Positions 1 to 6,765 are shown, counted from the first letter of the stretch. The stretch is DNA of 9,041 nt from JAXHMM01 sp964528445 (GCA_964528445.1 CAZGSL010000058.1:1-9041), one strand, 5' to 3'. Notes: a model not told the origin generated them from the letters alone. Numbers and translations: made by a program.

Positions 1-623
1 CCCCTTCCCACAGCGCGGTTTTTTCCTTTACCCTGATGGGCGGGGGACTCCTCTACCTGCTGCTGGGGGTCAATTACGTGGCGGGACTGGTCTCCCTGGC
101 CACCACCCTCATCTACCTGGGGGCCTACACGCCCCTGAAACGGGTCTCCGCAGTTAATGTATTCATAGGCGCCGTCCCAGGCGCCCTGCCGGTGGTGGGA
201 GGATGGGCGGCCGCTACGGGCCACCTCGGCAGTACCGGCATGTGGCTGCTCTTCGGAATCGTTTTCCTCTGGCAGATTCCCCACGTCATGGCCATCGCCT
301 GGGTCTGCCGGGATGACTACCAAAGCGCGGGATTCAAAATGCTTCCGCAAAACGACGAGAACGGATGGAAGGCGGTAACGCTCATGGTGGGTCCCCTGGC
401 CGGACTGGTGCCGGTAACCTGGGCTATTTACGCCATAGGGATGAGCGGATGGATCTTCCTGGCGGGGGGTATGATCTGCGCACTGGTCTTTCTCGGCTAC
501 GGACTCCTGTTTGCCCGGAAAAGGGATCACGCATCCGCGAAAAAACTGATGTTCGCCTCCTTCGGCTACCTGCCCGTGGTCTGGGCCTTCGTTTTCATCG
601 ACCGGCTGCTGGCCTGGTTCTGA
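1..623 (+). CDS. ctaB: Heme O synthase (protoheme IX farnesyltransferase), 5'-truncated by window edge
   Basis: The reading frame is open from base 3 to the TGA at 621-623, giving 206 visible residues. The family is usually about 300 residues, so roughly the first 90-100 are missing, including the first Asp-rich motif (NxxxDxxxD) of UbiA-type prenyltransferases. Hallmarks are visible: YTPLKR (visible residues 42-47), N-x3-GAVPGALP and GGWAA just after it, WQIPHVMAIAW (90-100) and the polar RDDY-x2-AG loop with MLP (103-114). Several hydrophobic segments fit a polytopic inner-membrane protein. The enzyme adds a farnesyl group to protoheme IX to make heme O, the precursor of heme A for cytochrome oxidases. 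The ATG at base 36 lies inside conserved sequence that continues upstream, so it is not the start. Cytochrome oxidase genes are expected upstream, but that is inference. The 3' end converges on the next gene. Confidence 0.95.
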   Translation, partial: PSHSAVFSFTLMGGGLLYLLLGVNYVAGLVSLATTLIYLGAYTPLKRVSAVNVFIGAVPGALPVVGGWAAATGHLGSTGMWLLFGIVFLWQIPHVMAIAWVCRDDYQSAGFKMLPQNDENGWKAVTLMVGPLAGLVPVTWAIYAIGMSGWIFLAGGMICALVFLGYGLLFARKRDHASAKKLMFASFGYLPVVWAFVFIDRLLAWF

Positions 624-632
624 AGTCCCGCC

Positions 633-1397
633 TCAGTTTTCCGGGTACCACTCTTTCAGGCGCACCTCAATTTCACCGCCGCCCGCGTTTACCAGCTTCC
701 GGAACTGCTCGATATCCTGTCCCCTGTGATGGTACGGATAGACCACAGCGGGCTGGAAATCAAGCACGGCGTCCGCCGCCTGGTTGACGTCCATCGTGTA
801 GGGCAGGTTCATGCAGACGAACGCCACGTCCACATCCTCCAGGTTCCGCATCTCGGGGATGTCCTCCGTATCGCCGGAGACATAGAACCTCTTCTCCCCT
901 CTCTCCACCAGGTAGCCGTTCCCCCACCCTTTGGGATGGCGCGAATCGGGCCCCTCGGGCAGGTTGTACATGGGAACGGCCTCCACGCGCACCGGCAGCT
1001 CCCCGGAGGAGATATCATCCGTGCTCTCTCCGTTGTCCAGCACGAGAAGCTGTCCGCCGAACTCGGAAGGCAGCTCCTCCGCGACCGACTGCGGCACCAC
1101 CAGGCCGGGCCGCTGGTCGTTGAGCGCTTCCAGCGTGGCCGGGTCCATGTGGTCGCCGTGGGAGTGGGTTACCAGCACCAGGTCGGGGCGCGGCAGTCCC
1201 TCGTAAGGTTCCGCTCCCCCGACGGGATCCACGTAGATGGTATAGTCGCTCCAGCTCAGCACCAGTGACCCGTGTCGTACGGGATGTACGCTCACGTTTC
1301 CCTCTTCGGTCTCAATCTGGTCGGGCTCGGCGCGCTGGGCGAGGGCGGCTCCGGCCGCCAGGATGCCGATCAAAAGGGTACAGAGAAAAGTTCTCAT
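633..1397 (-). CDS. Exported metallo-beta-lactamase-fold metal-dependent hydrolase
   Basis: A 254-residue protein. Residues 1-20 are a typical signal peptide (Arg near the start, hydrophobic core, ALA-Q cleavage site). It has the MBL metal motif H78-S-H80-G-D82-H83, and further likely ligands H154 (in RHPKGWGNGY), D176 (in SGDTE) and H223 or H224 (in YPYHHRGQD). The order, HxHxDH, then HPK-x-GNGY, then SGDT, then an M-N-x-PYTM segment (196-202), then Pro-Tyr-His, resembles the UlaG / UPF0173-like branch of the superfamily rather than true beta-lactamases. A zinc or manganese hydrolase acting in the periplasm is likely; the substrate is unknown. The ATG is supported by the signal peptide beginning directly after it. 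No Shine-Dalgarno is visible. It is divergent from the serine hydrolase and tail-to-tail with ctaB, so probably transcribed alone. Confidence 0.87.
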   Translation of the reverse strand: MRTFLCTLLIGILAAGAALAQRAEPDQIETEEGNVSVHPVRHGSLVLSWSDYTIYVDPVGGAEPYEGLPRPDLVLVTHSHGDHMDPATLEALNDQRPGLVVPQSVAEELPSEFGGQLLVLDNGESTDDISSGELPVRVEAVPMYNLPEGPDSRHPKGWGNGYLVERGEKRFYVSGDTEDIPEMRNLEDVDVAFVCMNLPYTMDVNQAADAVLDFQPAVVYPYHHRGQDIEQFRKLVNAGGGEIEVRLKEWYPEN

Positions 1398-1480
1398 GGC
1401 TGATGGGTTTTCGGTGTCGAAGAAGTAAGCATGATACTAAGCATGCGTCTCTTATTCTACTCTTCCCTCCTTCCCCGAAA

Positions 1481-1512
1481 TTTTTGTACCATATGGTTTA
1501 ACATTACTTAAG
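1481..1512 (+). promoter_or_regulatory. Possible promoter of the serine hydrolase gene with internal 10-bp palindrome
   Basis: TTTG at 1483-1486 is followed after 18 bases by TACTTAAG (1505-1512). This partly fits the Bacteroidota -33/-7 pattern (TTTG then TAnnTTTG); 4 of 6 fixed bases of the -7 element match. A perfect palindrome ACCATATGGT (1488-1497) sits between the two boxes, where a repressor or activator could bind. If correct, the leader would be only about 10 bases, so this assignment is weak. No convincing promoter was found for the divergent MBL gene in the same 128-bp gap. Confidence 0.27.
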
Positions 1513-1525
1513 AAAACGGGTTGCC

Positions 1526-2695
1526 ATGATGTCTTTCAGACGCCTTTCCCTGCTTCTCGCACTGCTTCTTCCGCTTTCTCCCCTCCTGCTCGACGCACAG
1601 GACACCGATACCTATTTCCCCGACCGACACGAGTGGGAACACCGTGCCCCCGGCGAGGTGGGCCTGGATGCCGCGCTGATCGACTCGGCGGTTCGGTACG
1701 CCATTGCAAACGAGAGCGACAACCCCCGCGACCTGGAACTCCATCTCAATACCCGAACCAGCGAGCCCTACAACGAGCTGATCGGACCGGTCAAGCCGCG
1801 CGGACCGATGACGGGCGTTATCGTAAAAGACGGCTACATCGTGGCCGAGTGGGGCGAGCCCGCGCGGGTGGACATGACCTTCAGCGTAACCAAGAGTTTC
1901 CTGTCGACGACCGTGGGAGTGGCATGGGACCGCGGGCTTATCCAGGGCGTGGACGAGCGGGTCCGCAAATACATGCCGGTTGAGCACTTCAACTCCGAGC
2001 ACAACCGCACCATCACCTGGGACCACCTGCTGCGGCAGACCAGCGACTGGGAGGGGACGCTTTTCGGCAAGCCCGACTGGGCCGACCGGCCCCGCGGGGA
2101 AATCACCGACTCGACTATCAACCGCGAGCGGCACGAGCCCAGCAGCGTCTGGAAGTACAACGACGTCCGCGTCAACGTGCTGGCCCTGGCCGCCATGAAC
2201 GTCTGGCGAAAACCCCTGCCCGTCGTACTCCGTGAGCACGTCATGGACCCCATAGGAGCCTCCAACACCTGGCGCTGGCATGGCTACGAGAATTCATGGG
2301 TCAACATCGACGGGGTGAAGATGCAGTCTGTCAGCGGAGGGGGACACTGGGGAGGCGGCATGTGGATCAGCGCATACGACCAGGCGCGGTTCGGCTACCT
2401 CTTCCTGCGTGACGGAAACTGGGACGGCGAGCAGCTGATCTCAGAGGAGTGGATCGAGATGGCGCGGACGCCCACGGAGGCGAACGAGGGCTACGGTTTC
2501 ATGAATTTCTTCCTGAACCACGACCAGGACCGCATGCCCAGCGCGCCGACCGACGCCTACGTCTTCCTCGGCGCCGGCGTCAACATGGTCTATATCGACC
2601 AGGAAAATGACCTGGTGATTGCGGCCCGTTGGATCTCAGACTACGGGGCGATGGACGGGCTTATCCGCCGTGTGATCGATGCCATGGAGGAGTAG
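1526..2695 (+). CDS. Exported serine hydrolase, beta-lactamase / class C penicillin-binding-protein family
   Basis: A 389-residue protein with a signal peptide of about 24 residues (two Met, Arg, a long Leu run, LDA-Q cleavage site). The nucleophile motif SxxK is S120-V-T-K123. The second motif is Y211-N-D (family form YxN). The Gly-rich stretch GGGHWGGG (271-278), followed by ISAYDQARFGYLFL, matches the family's mid region. Near the C terminus, where many members have an HxG or KTG motif, this protein has LGAGVN (348-353) before MVYID-x-ENDLVIAARW, so the third motif is altered. I recall similar GAG-x-N forms in uncharacterised serine hydrolases, from memory only. Such proteins can be esterases, peptidases, amidases or D-Ala carboxypeptidases; the sequence does not decide. 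Two ATG codons in tandem (1526, 1529) are equally possible starts. Its 3' end faces the E1 gene 18 bp away. Confidence 0.88.
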   Translation: MMSFRRLSLLLALLLPLSPLLLDAQDTDTYFPDRHEWEHRAPGEVGLDAALIDSAVRYAIANESDNPRDLELHLNTRTSEPYNELIGPVKPRGPMTGVIVKDGYIVAEWGEPARVDMTFSVTKSFLSTTVGVAWDRGLIQGVDERVRKYMPVEHFNSEHNRTITWDHLLRQTSDWEGTLFGKPDWADRPRGEITDSTINRERHEPSSVWKYNDVRVNVLALAAMNVWRKPLPVVLREHVMDPIGASNTWRWHGYENSWVNIDGVKMQSVSGGGHWGGGMWISAYDQARFGYLFLRDGNWDGEQLISEEWIEMARTPTEANEGYGFMNFFLNHDQDRMPSAPTDAYVFLGAGVNMVYIDQENDLVIAARWISDYGAMDGLIRRVIDAMEE

Positions 2696-2713
2696 AAGAG
2701 AGAAGGCGCCCTT

Positions 2714-5158
2714 TTACATTTCGGGATACCTGGAGGGGTTGGCTTCGTGCATGAGCGCGTAGGCCGCCTCGAAGATATCCTCCTCGTTGGGCTTGGAGAA
2801 GTAATCCCCGTCCGATCCGTACGCTCCACGGTGCTCTTTGGCGGTTACGCACTGCGGCTCGGAGTCAAGATAGTAGTAACCCTTCTGCTCCTGGATCACC
2901 TTGTTCATCATAAAGGCGGTCGCCCCCCCAGGCACGTCCTCATCCACGAACAGAATGCGGTTGGTCTTCTCCAGCGATTTGACGATGTCCTGCTCGCGGT
3001 CGAAAGGCAGCAGGGTTTTCACGTCGATCAGCTCGGCCGAAATGCCTACGTCGGCCAGCTGCGGGACCACGTCCTCGCAGATGTTGCAGGTCGAGCCGTA
3101 GGAGACGATCGTGATGTCGCTGCCCTCCGTGACGACTTCGGGAATGCCCAGGGGGACCGTGAATTCTCCCAGGTTCTCCGGCAGGGGCTCCTTAAGCCGG
3201 TAGGCGTTGAGCGGCTCGATCATCAGGGCAGGGTCGTCTCCCCGCATGAGGGTGTTGTACATGCCGGCGGCGTCGGTGAGGCTGCGCGGCACGCATACGT
3301 GCACGCCCCTGATGCCGTTGAGGATCATGCCCATGGGCGAGCCGGTATGCCAGATTCCCTCCAGCCGGTGCCCCCGCGTGCGGACGATCATCGGCGCCTT
3401 CTGACCGCCCATGCTTCGGTATCGCACCGTGGCCAGGTCGTCGCTCAGTCCCTGGAAGCAGAATAGCAGGTAGTCCAGGTACTGGATTTCGGCAATGGGA
3501 CGAAGTCCCCTGAGCGCCATGCCGATACCCTGTCCCAGGATGGTCGCCTCGCGGATGCCGGTGTCGCGCACCCTCAGCTCCCCGAACTTCTCCTGCATGT
3601 CCTCCAGCCCCTTGTTGACATCCCCCAGCTTGCCGGTGTCTTCCCCGAACACCAGGGCCTCCGGATATTTCTCAAAAAGCTTTTCAAAATTGTCCCTCAG
3701 CACCACGCGCCCGTCCACCTGCTCCGGGTCGTCGCCGTAGCGGGGCTTCACCTCGTCCACGTTAAGGGGCGACTGTTCCCCCTCGCTGTAGAGGTGAGAG
3801 TCGTACCGGTAGCGGTTCTTCTCCAGGTTCTCCTCCACCCATTTTCGCAGCTCGTCGCGGGCGGAATGGCGCTCGCCCCGGGTCGCGCGCAGTCCCTTTC
3901 GGGCGGCGGCCATAATATCCTTGCGGAGAGGGACCATGGGACGGTTCATCTCCTTCTTGATCTCCCCGATCCTTTCGGAGTGCTCGCTCTGGGAAGCCAG
4001 GTTCTCCAGCAGCCCCTCCACCTCGTTCAGCTCCTCCTTGATCTCCCCCATGAAAGCCTTCCAGGCGGCCTTCTGACTCTCCTTGACCTTCTTTTTGGCC
4101 TCCTCCTCGATCTCGTCCAGCTCCTCTTCCGTGACGACCTCTTCATCCAGCAGCCACTGCCGTGTTTTTCTTAAACAGCAGTACTCCTCCTCCCACTGCA
4201 GACGCTCTTCGCTTTTGTAGCGCTCGTGGGATCCGGAGGTGGAGTGCCCCTGGGGCTGGGTCACCTCCTGCACGTGTATCACCACCGGCACGTGCTCCTC
4301 GCGGGCGAGTCGGGCGGCCTTCTCGTAGGTCTCCAGCAGGGCGGGGTAGTCCCATGCCTTGACCCGCATGATCTCAATGCCATCATTCTCATCGGTACGC
4401 TGGAACCCGGCCAGTACTTCGGAGATGCTCTCCTTGGTGGTCTGGTACTTGCGCGGCACCGAAATGCCGTAGCCGTCGTCCCATACCGACAGCACCATCG
4501 GTACCTGCAGCACGCCGGCCGCGTTCACCGTCTCCCAGAACGGACCTTCGGAGGTGCTGGCGTCGCCTATCGTCCCCCACGCGATTTCGTTGCCGCCGTC
4601 GGAAAACCTGCTGAAATATTCGTTGTCCTTCAGCTCTTCGTGGTGGCGGTAGATGTTGGAGGCCTGGGCCAGTCCCAGCAGCCGCGCCATCTGTCCACTG
4701 GTCGGGGAGACGTCGGGGGAGGTGTTTTTCATTTTCGTAAGATCCCTCCAGTTGCCCTCTTCGTCCAGGCTGCGGGTACTGAAGTGGGCGTTCATCTGGC
4801 GCCCTCCGCTGTGGGGCTCCTGCTCCAGGTTTGCGTGGGCGTAGAGCTGTGAAAAGAACTCACGGACCGAGACCTGTCCGATCGCCATCATGAAGGTCTG
4901 GTCCCGGTAGTATCCCGAACGGAAATCACCCTCCTCGAAATAACGGGCCATTGCCAGCTGCGGCATCTCCTTGCCGTCTCCGAAAATCCCGAATTTGGCC
5001 TTCCCCGTCAGTGTCTCCTTCCGGCCGAGGTAGGAGGCCTCCCGGCTCATTACCGCCAGCTTGTAGTCATCCAGGATCTGCTCTTTCTGCTTCTTGGTAA
5101 AGGATGATTTCGCCTTTCCTTTTTTGGCGCTCTTTTTCTTGGTCTTGGTCGTTGCCAT
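2714..5158 (-). CDS. Fused 2-oxo acid dehydrogenase E1 component, alpha plus beta in one chain
   Basis: An 814-residue protein. Residues 1-25 are a Lys-rich tail. About 26-370 are an E1 alpha ThDP domain: HSGGRQMNAHF (116-126), G198-D199-A200 to D227-D228-G-Y as the ThDP/metal motif (usually GDG to NN), and GHSTSGSHERYKSEE (304-318) as the loop before the C-terminal helix. About 335-470 is a highly charged Glu/Lys/Arg-rich helical linker. About 483-810 are an E1 beta domain: VFGEDTG (503-509, with E506 expected to activate ThDP), RDTGIREATILGQGIGMALRG (starting 531), RYRSMGGQ (579-586) and H604. E1 decarboxylates a 2-oxo acid and transfers the acyl group to E2 lipoyl domains. The substrate (branched-chain 2-oxo acids, pyruvate or another) cannot be read here; no E2 or E3 gene is in the window. 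fumC lies upstream on the same strand. Separate E1 alpha and beta are roughly 330-400 and 330 residues, so linker and tail make this a long version. The only other early Met is M37, which would cut into the domain. Confidence 0.93.
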   Translation of the reverse strand: MATTKTKKKSAKKGKAKSSFTKKQKEQILDDYKLAVMSREASYLGRKETLTGKAKFGIFGDGKEMPQLAMARYFEEGDFRSGYYRDQTFMMAIGQVSVREFFSQLYAHANLEQEPHSGGRQMNAHFSTRSLDEEGNWRDLTKMKNTSPDVSPTSGQMARLLGLAQASNIYRHHEELKDNEYFSRFSDGGNEIAWGTIGDASTSEGPFWETVNAAGVLQVPMVLSVWDDGYGISVPRKYQTTKESISEVLAGFQRTDENDGIEIMRVKAWDYPALLETYEKAARLAREEHVPVVIHVQEVTQPQGHSTSGSHERYKSEERLQWEEEYCCLRKTRQWLLDEEVVTEEELDEIEEEAKKKVKESQKAAWKAFMGEIKEELNEVEGLLENLASQSEHSERIGEIKKEMNRPMVPLRKDIMAAARKGLRATRGERHSARDELRKWVEENLEKNRYRYDSHLYSEGEQSPLNVDEVKPRYGDDPEQVDGRVVLRDNFEKLFEKYPEALVFGEDTGKLGDVNKGLEDMQEKFGELRVRDTGIREATILGQGIGMALRGLRPIAEIQYLDYLLFCFQGLSDDLATVRYRSMGGQKAPMIVRTRGHRLEGIWHTGSPMGMILNGIRGVHVCVPRSLTDAAGMYNTLMRGDDPALMIEPLNAYRLKEPLPENLGEFTVPLGIPEVVTEGSDITIVSYGSTCNICEDVVPQLADVGISAELIDVKTLLPFDREQDIVKSLEKTNRILFVDEDVPGGATAFMMNKVIQEQKGYYYLDSEPQCVTAKEHRGAYGSDGDYFSKPNEEDIFEAAYALMHEANPSRYPEM

Positions 5159-5213
5159 GGTAACAGTCCGTTCGGTTAAAGCCGGGATCGCCGTCTGTCA
5201 GCGGCGCAGCCCT

Positions 5214-5221
5214 CAAATATC
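5214..5221 (-). promoter_or_regulatory. Possible -7-like element upstream of the E1 gene
   Basis: On the minus strand this reads GATATTTG, one base off the Bacteroidota -7 consensus TAnnTTTG. It lies about 56 bases before the E1 start codon. No clear -33 TTTG is present; a TTTTC lies 21 bases upstream. The element abuts the 12-bp word at 5222-5233 that is repeated near fumC. Weak evidence: the E1 gene could equally be transcribed by read-through from fumC. Confidence 0.2.
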
Positions 5222-5233
5222 AGCGATAGATTT

Positions 5234-5268
5234 GCCGGATCTGAAAATAAGGGGATCCGGCTGTTTTT
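5234..5268 (+). terminator. Terminator-like hairpin in the fumC-E1 gap
   Basis: GCCGGATC (5234-5241) and GATCCGGC (5254-5261) form a perfect 8-bp GC-rich stem with a 12-base loop. On the plus strand the stem is followed by TG and five T (5264-5268), the classic intrinsic-terminator shape. Both flanking genes are on the minus strand, however, where the stem is preceded by AAAAA and followed only by AAATC. It may stop antisense transcription, weakly attenuate or process a fumC-E1 transcript, or end fumC transcripts imperfectly. The fold is certain from the sequence; the role is not. Confidence 0.42.
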
Positions 5269-5295
5269 ACAAAAGCGTGAGCCGAAATCGGGGGC

Positions 5296-6687
5296 TTACT
5301 CCATGAAGCCGCCGCGGGTCATCCGGATGGGATCCAGCGCCTGATCCAGCTCCTCGTCGGAGAGGTCGGTCATCTCCCGGGCCACCTCCTTTACGGGGCG
5401 GCCTTCTGCGAACGCCTTCTTGGCGATTTCAGCCGCCCTGTCGTACCCGATAAGCGGGTTGAGGGCGGTGACCAGCACGGGATTCCGTCCCACCATGTCG
5501 GCAATGCGTTCGCGGTTGACCTCCAGCTTCTCCACGCTCCTTTCGGCCAGGTTGCGCGCGGCGTTGCCCAGGATTTCGATCGACTCCAGCAGGTTGCGGG
5601 CCACCAGCGGCAGCATCACGTTCAGCTCAAAATTGCCGGACTGTCCCCCGGCCGTCACCGCCGCGTCGTTGCCGATCACCTGGGCGCAGACCATGGTAAG
5701 GGACTCCTCGATGACCGGGTTCACCTTGCCCGGCATGATGGAGGATCCCGGCTGCAGGGCGGCGATCCGCAGCTCCCCGATGCCGCTGTTGGGTCCCGAG
5801 TTCATCCAGCGCAGGTCGTTGCCGATCTTCATCAGTCCCACGGCAATCGTCTTGAGCTGTCCGCTGAGCTCCACGGGGGCGTCGACGGTAGACTGCGCCT
5901 CGAAATGGTCTTCCGCCTCGCGGAATTCGATGCCGGTCTCTTCCGAGAGAGCGCGGGCCATGCGCGCCCCGAACTCCGGGTGGGTATTGAGTCCCGTACC
6001 TACGGCGGTTCCGCCCTGCGGCAGCTCCGTCAGCCGCTCCAGGGCCGACTCCAGACGGTCACTCCCCAGGTCGAGCTGGCGCGCGTATCCGCCGAACTCC
6101 TGGGCGATCGTCACCGGCATGGCATCCATCAGGTGGGTACGCCCTGTCTTGACAACCTCTTTGAACTCATCCCCCTTCTCCCGGAACGCCCCGGCCAGCT
6201 TTTCAAGGGCGGGCACGAGGTTGCGCCGGACCCCCAGGGCAGCGGCTACCCGGATGGCGGTGGGGATCACGTCGTTGGAGCTCTGTCCGAAATTGACGTG
6301 ATCGTTGGGATGAATCTCCTCCACCCCATTCCCCTTAAGCTCGTTGGCCCGTCGGGCGATGATCTCGTTGGCGTTCATATTCGTCGAGGTGCCCGAGCCG
6401 GTCTGAAAGATGTCGATGGCAAAATCCCCGTCGTGCTCGCCCCCCGCGACCTCGGCGGAAGCCTTCCGGATCGCCTCCGCGATACCCTCGTCCAGCATTC
6501 CCAGCTCTTCGTTGACGGCCGCGGCGTTCTTCTTTACCAATCCCAGCGCTTCGATGAAGCCCCGGCCGAACCGGATGCCGCTGACCGGAAAATTGTCGAC
6601 AGCCCGCTGGGTTTGTGCCCCGTAATAGGCGTCTTTCGGAACTTTCACCTCGCCCATGGAATCCTTTTCAATGCGATAATCACTCAT
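5296..6687 (-). CDS. fumC: Class II fumarate hydratase (fumarase C)
   Basis: A 463-residue protein, the usual length for the family. It interconverts fumarate and (S)-malate in the TCA cycle as a cytosolic homotetramer that needs no iron-sulfur cluster. Visible signatures of the fumarase/aspartase superfamily are TGSGTSTNMNANE (96-108), HPNDHVNFGQSSNDVIPTA (126-144), TGRTHLMDAMP (181-191, with H185 as the expected catalytic-pair His), and GSSIMPGKVNP (314-324, with S316 expected on the mobile catalytic loop) followed by E328 and E329. The SSND form and MPGKVNP favour fumarase over aspartase, and the C terminus (LDPIRMTRGG) is fumarase-like. The ATG is followed directly by the conserved N-terminal DYRIEKDSMGEV block, so the start is secure although no Shine-Dalgarno is seen. 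The E1 gene follows 137 bp downstream on the same strand; the propeller lipoprotein pair diverges upstream. Confidence 0.97.
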   Translation of the reverse strand: MSDYRIEKDSMGEVKVPKDAYYGAQTQRAVDNFPVSGIRFGRGFIEALGLVKKNAAAVNEELGMLDEGIAEAIRKASAEVAGGEHDGDFAIDIFQTGSGTSTNMNANEIIARRANELKGNGVEEIHPNDHVNFGQSSNDVIPTAIRVAAALGVRRNLVPALEKLAGAFREKGDEFKEVVKTGRTHLMDAMPVTIAQEFGGYARQLDLGSDRLESALERLTELPQGGTAVGTGLNTHPEFGARMARALSEETGIEFREAEDHFEAQSTVDAPVELSGQLKTIAVGLMKIGNDLRWMNSGPNSGIGELRIAALQPGSSIMPGKVNPVIEESLTMVCAQVIGNDAAVTAGGQSGNFELNVMLPLVARNLLESIEILGNAARNLAERSVEKLEVNRERIADMVGRNPVLVTALNPLIGYDRAAEIAKKAFAEGRPVKEVAREMTDLSDEELDQALDPIRMTRGGFME

Positions 6688-6698
6688 AATATGCCGTT

Positions 6699-6713
6699 GA
6701 TTTAAGTTAAATC
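6699..6713. promoter_or_regulatory. 15-bp dyad just upstream of fumC (candidate operator)
   Basis: GATTTAA-G-TTAAATC is a perfect inverted repeat with 7-base arms around one central base. It ends 12 bases before the fumC start codon, inside the expected leader. It could be a repressor site or a small AU-rich structure affecting translation. It is not a standard FNR/CRP box: the TTGAT half is present, but spacing and the second half do not fit. Chance occurrence in AT-rich sequence is possible. Confidence 0.33.
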
Positions 6714-6757
6714 TATCGCTCGCTGTTCATGGTAACATCCAGCCCGCAGGGTGCATT

Positions 6758-6765
6758 CAAAGGTA
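6758..6765 (-). promoter_or_regulatory. Candidate -7 promoter element for fumC
   Basis: The minus strand reads TACCTTTG, an exact match to the Bacteroidota -7 consensus TAnnTTTG, about 70 bases before the fumC start. No clear -33 TTTG lies at the usual spacing upstream, so only half the promoter is supported. The resulting leader of roughly 60-65 bases would contain the 15-bp dyad at 6699-6713. Confidence 0.35.

Noticed and set aside
36..38. ATG at 36 as the start of ctaB
   Set aside because: The frame stays open to the window edge and the family needs about 90-100 more N-terminal residues with the first Asp motif.
726..1268. 180-codon plus-strand frame opposite the MBL hydrolase
   Set aside because: Mirrors the His/Asp-rich metal motif region in antisense and has no independent support.
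1429..1446. GCATG-N8-CATGC dyad between the MBL and serine hydrolase genes
   Set aside because: Arms are only 5 bases and the inner positions do not match; expected by chance.
1508..2281. A 257-codon minus-strand frame opposite the serine hydrolase
   Set aside because: No domain or signal; the plus-strand frame has the SxxK motif and a signal peptide.
2747..4852. Several plus-strand frames (65-239 codons) opposite the E1 gene
   Set aside because: The minus-strand E1 fusion is conserved along its length; these are shadows of its codon bias.
5282..5291. CCGAAATCGG mini-palindrome just after the fumC stop as its terminator
   Set aside because: The loop would be only two bases and no T-run follows on the minus strand.
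5420..6705. Two long plus-strand frames (293 and 266 codons) opposite fumC
   Set aside because: They overlap each other and the unmistakable fumarase; compositions are Ser/Arg- or Gly/Val-rich without motifs.
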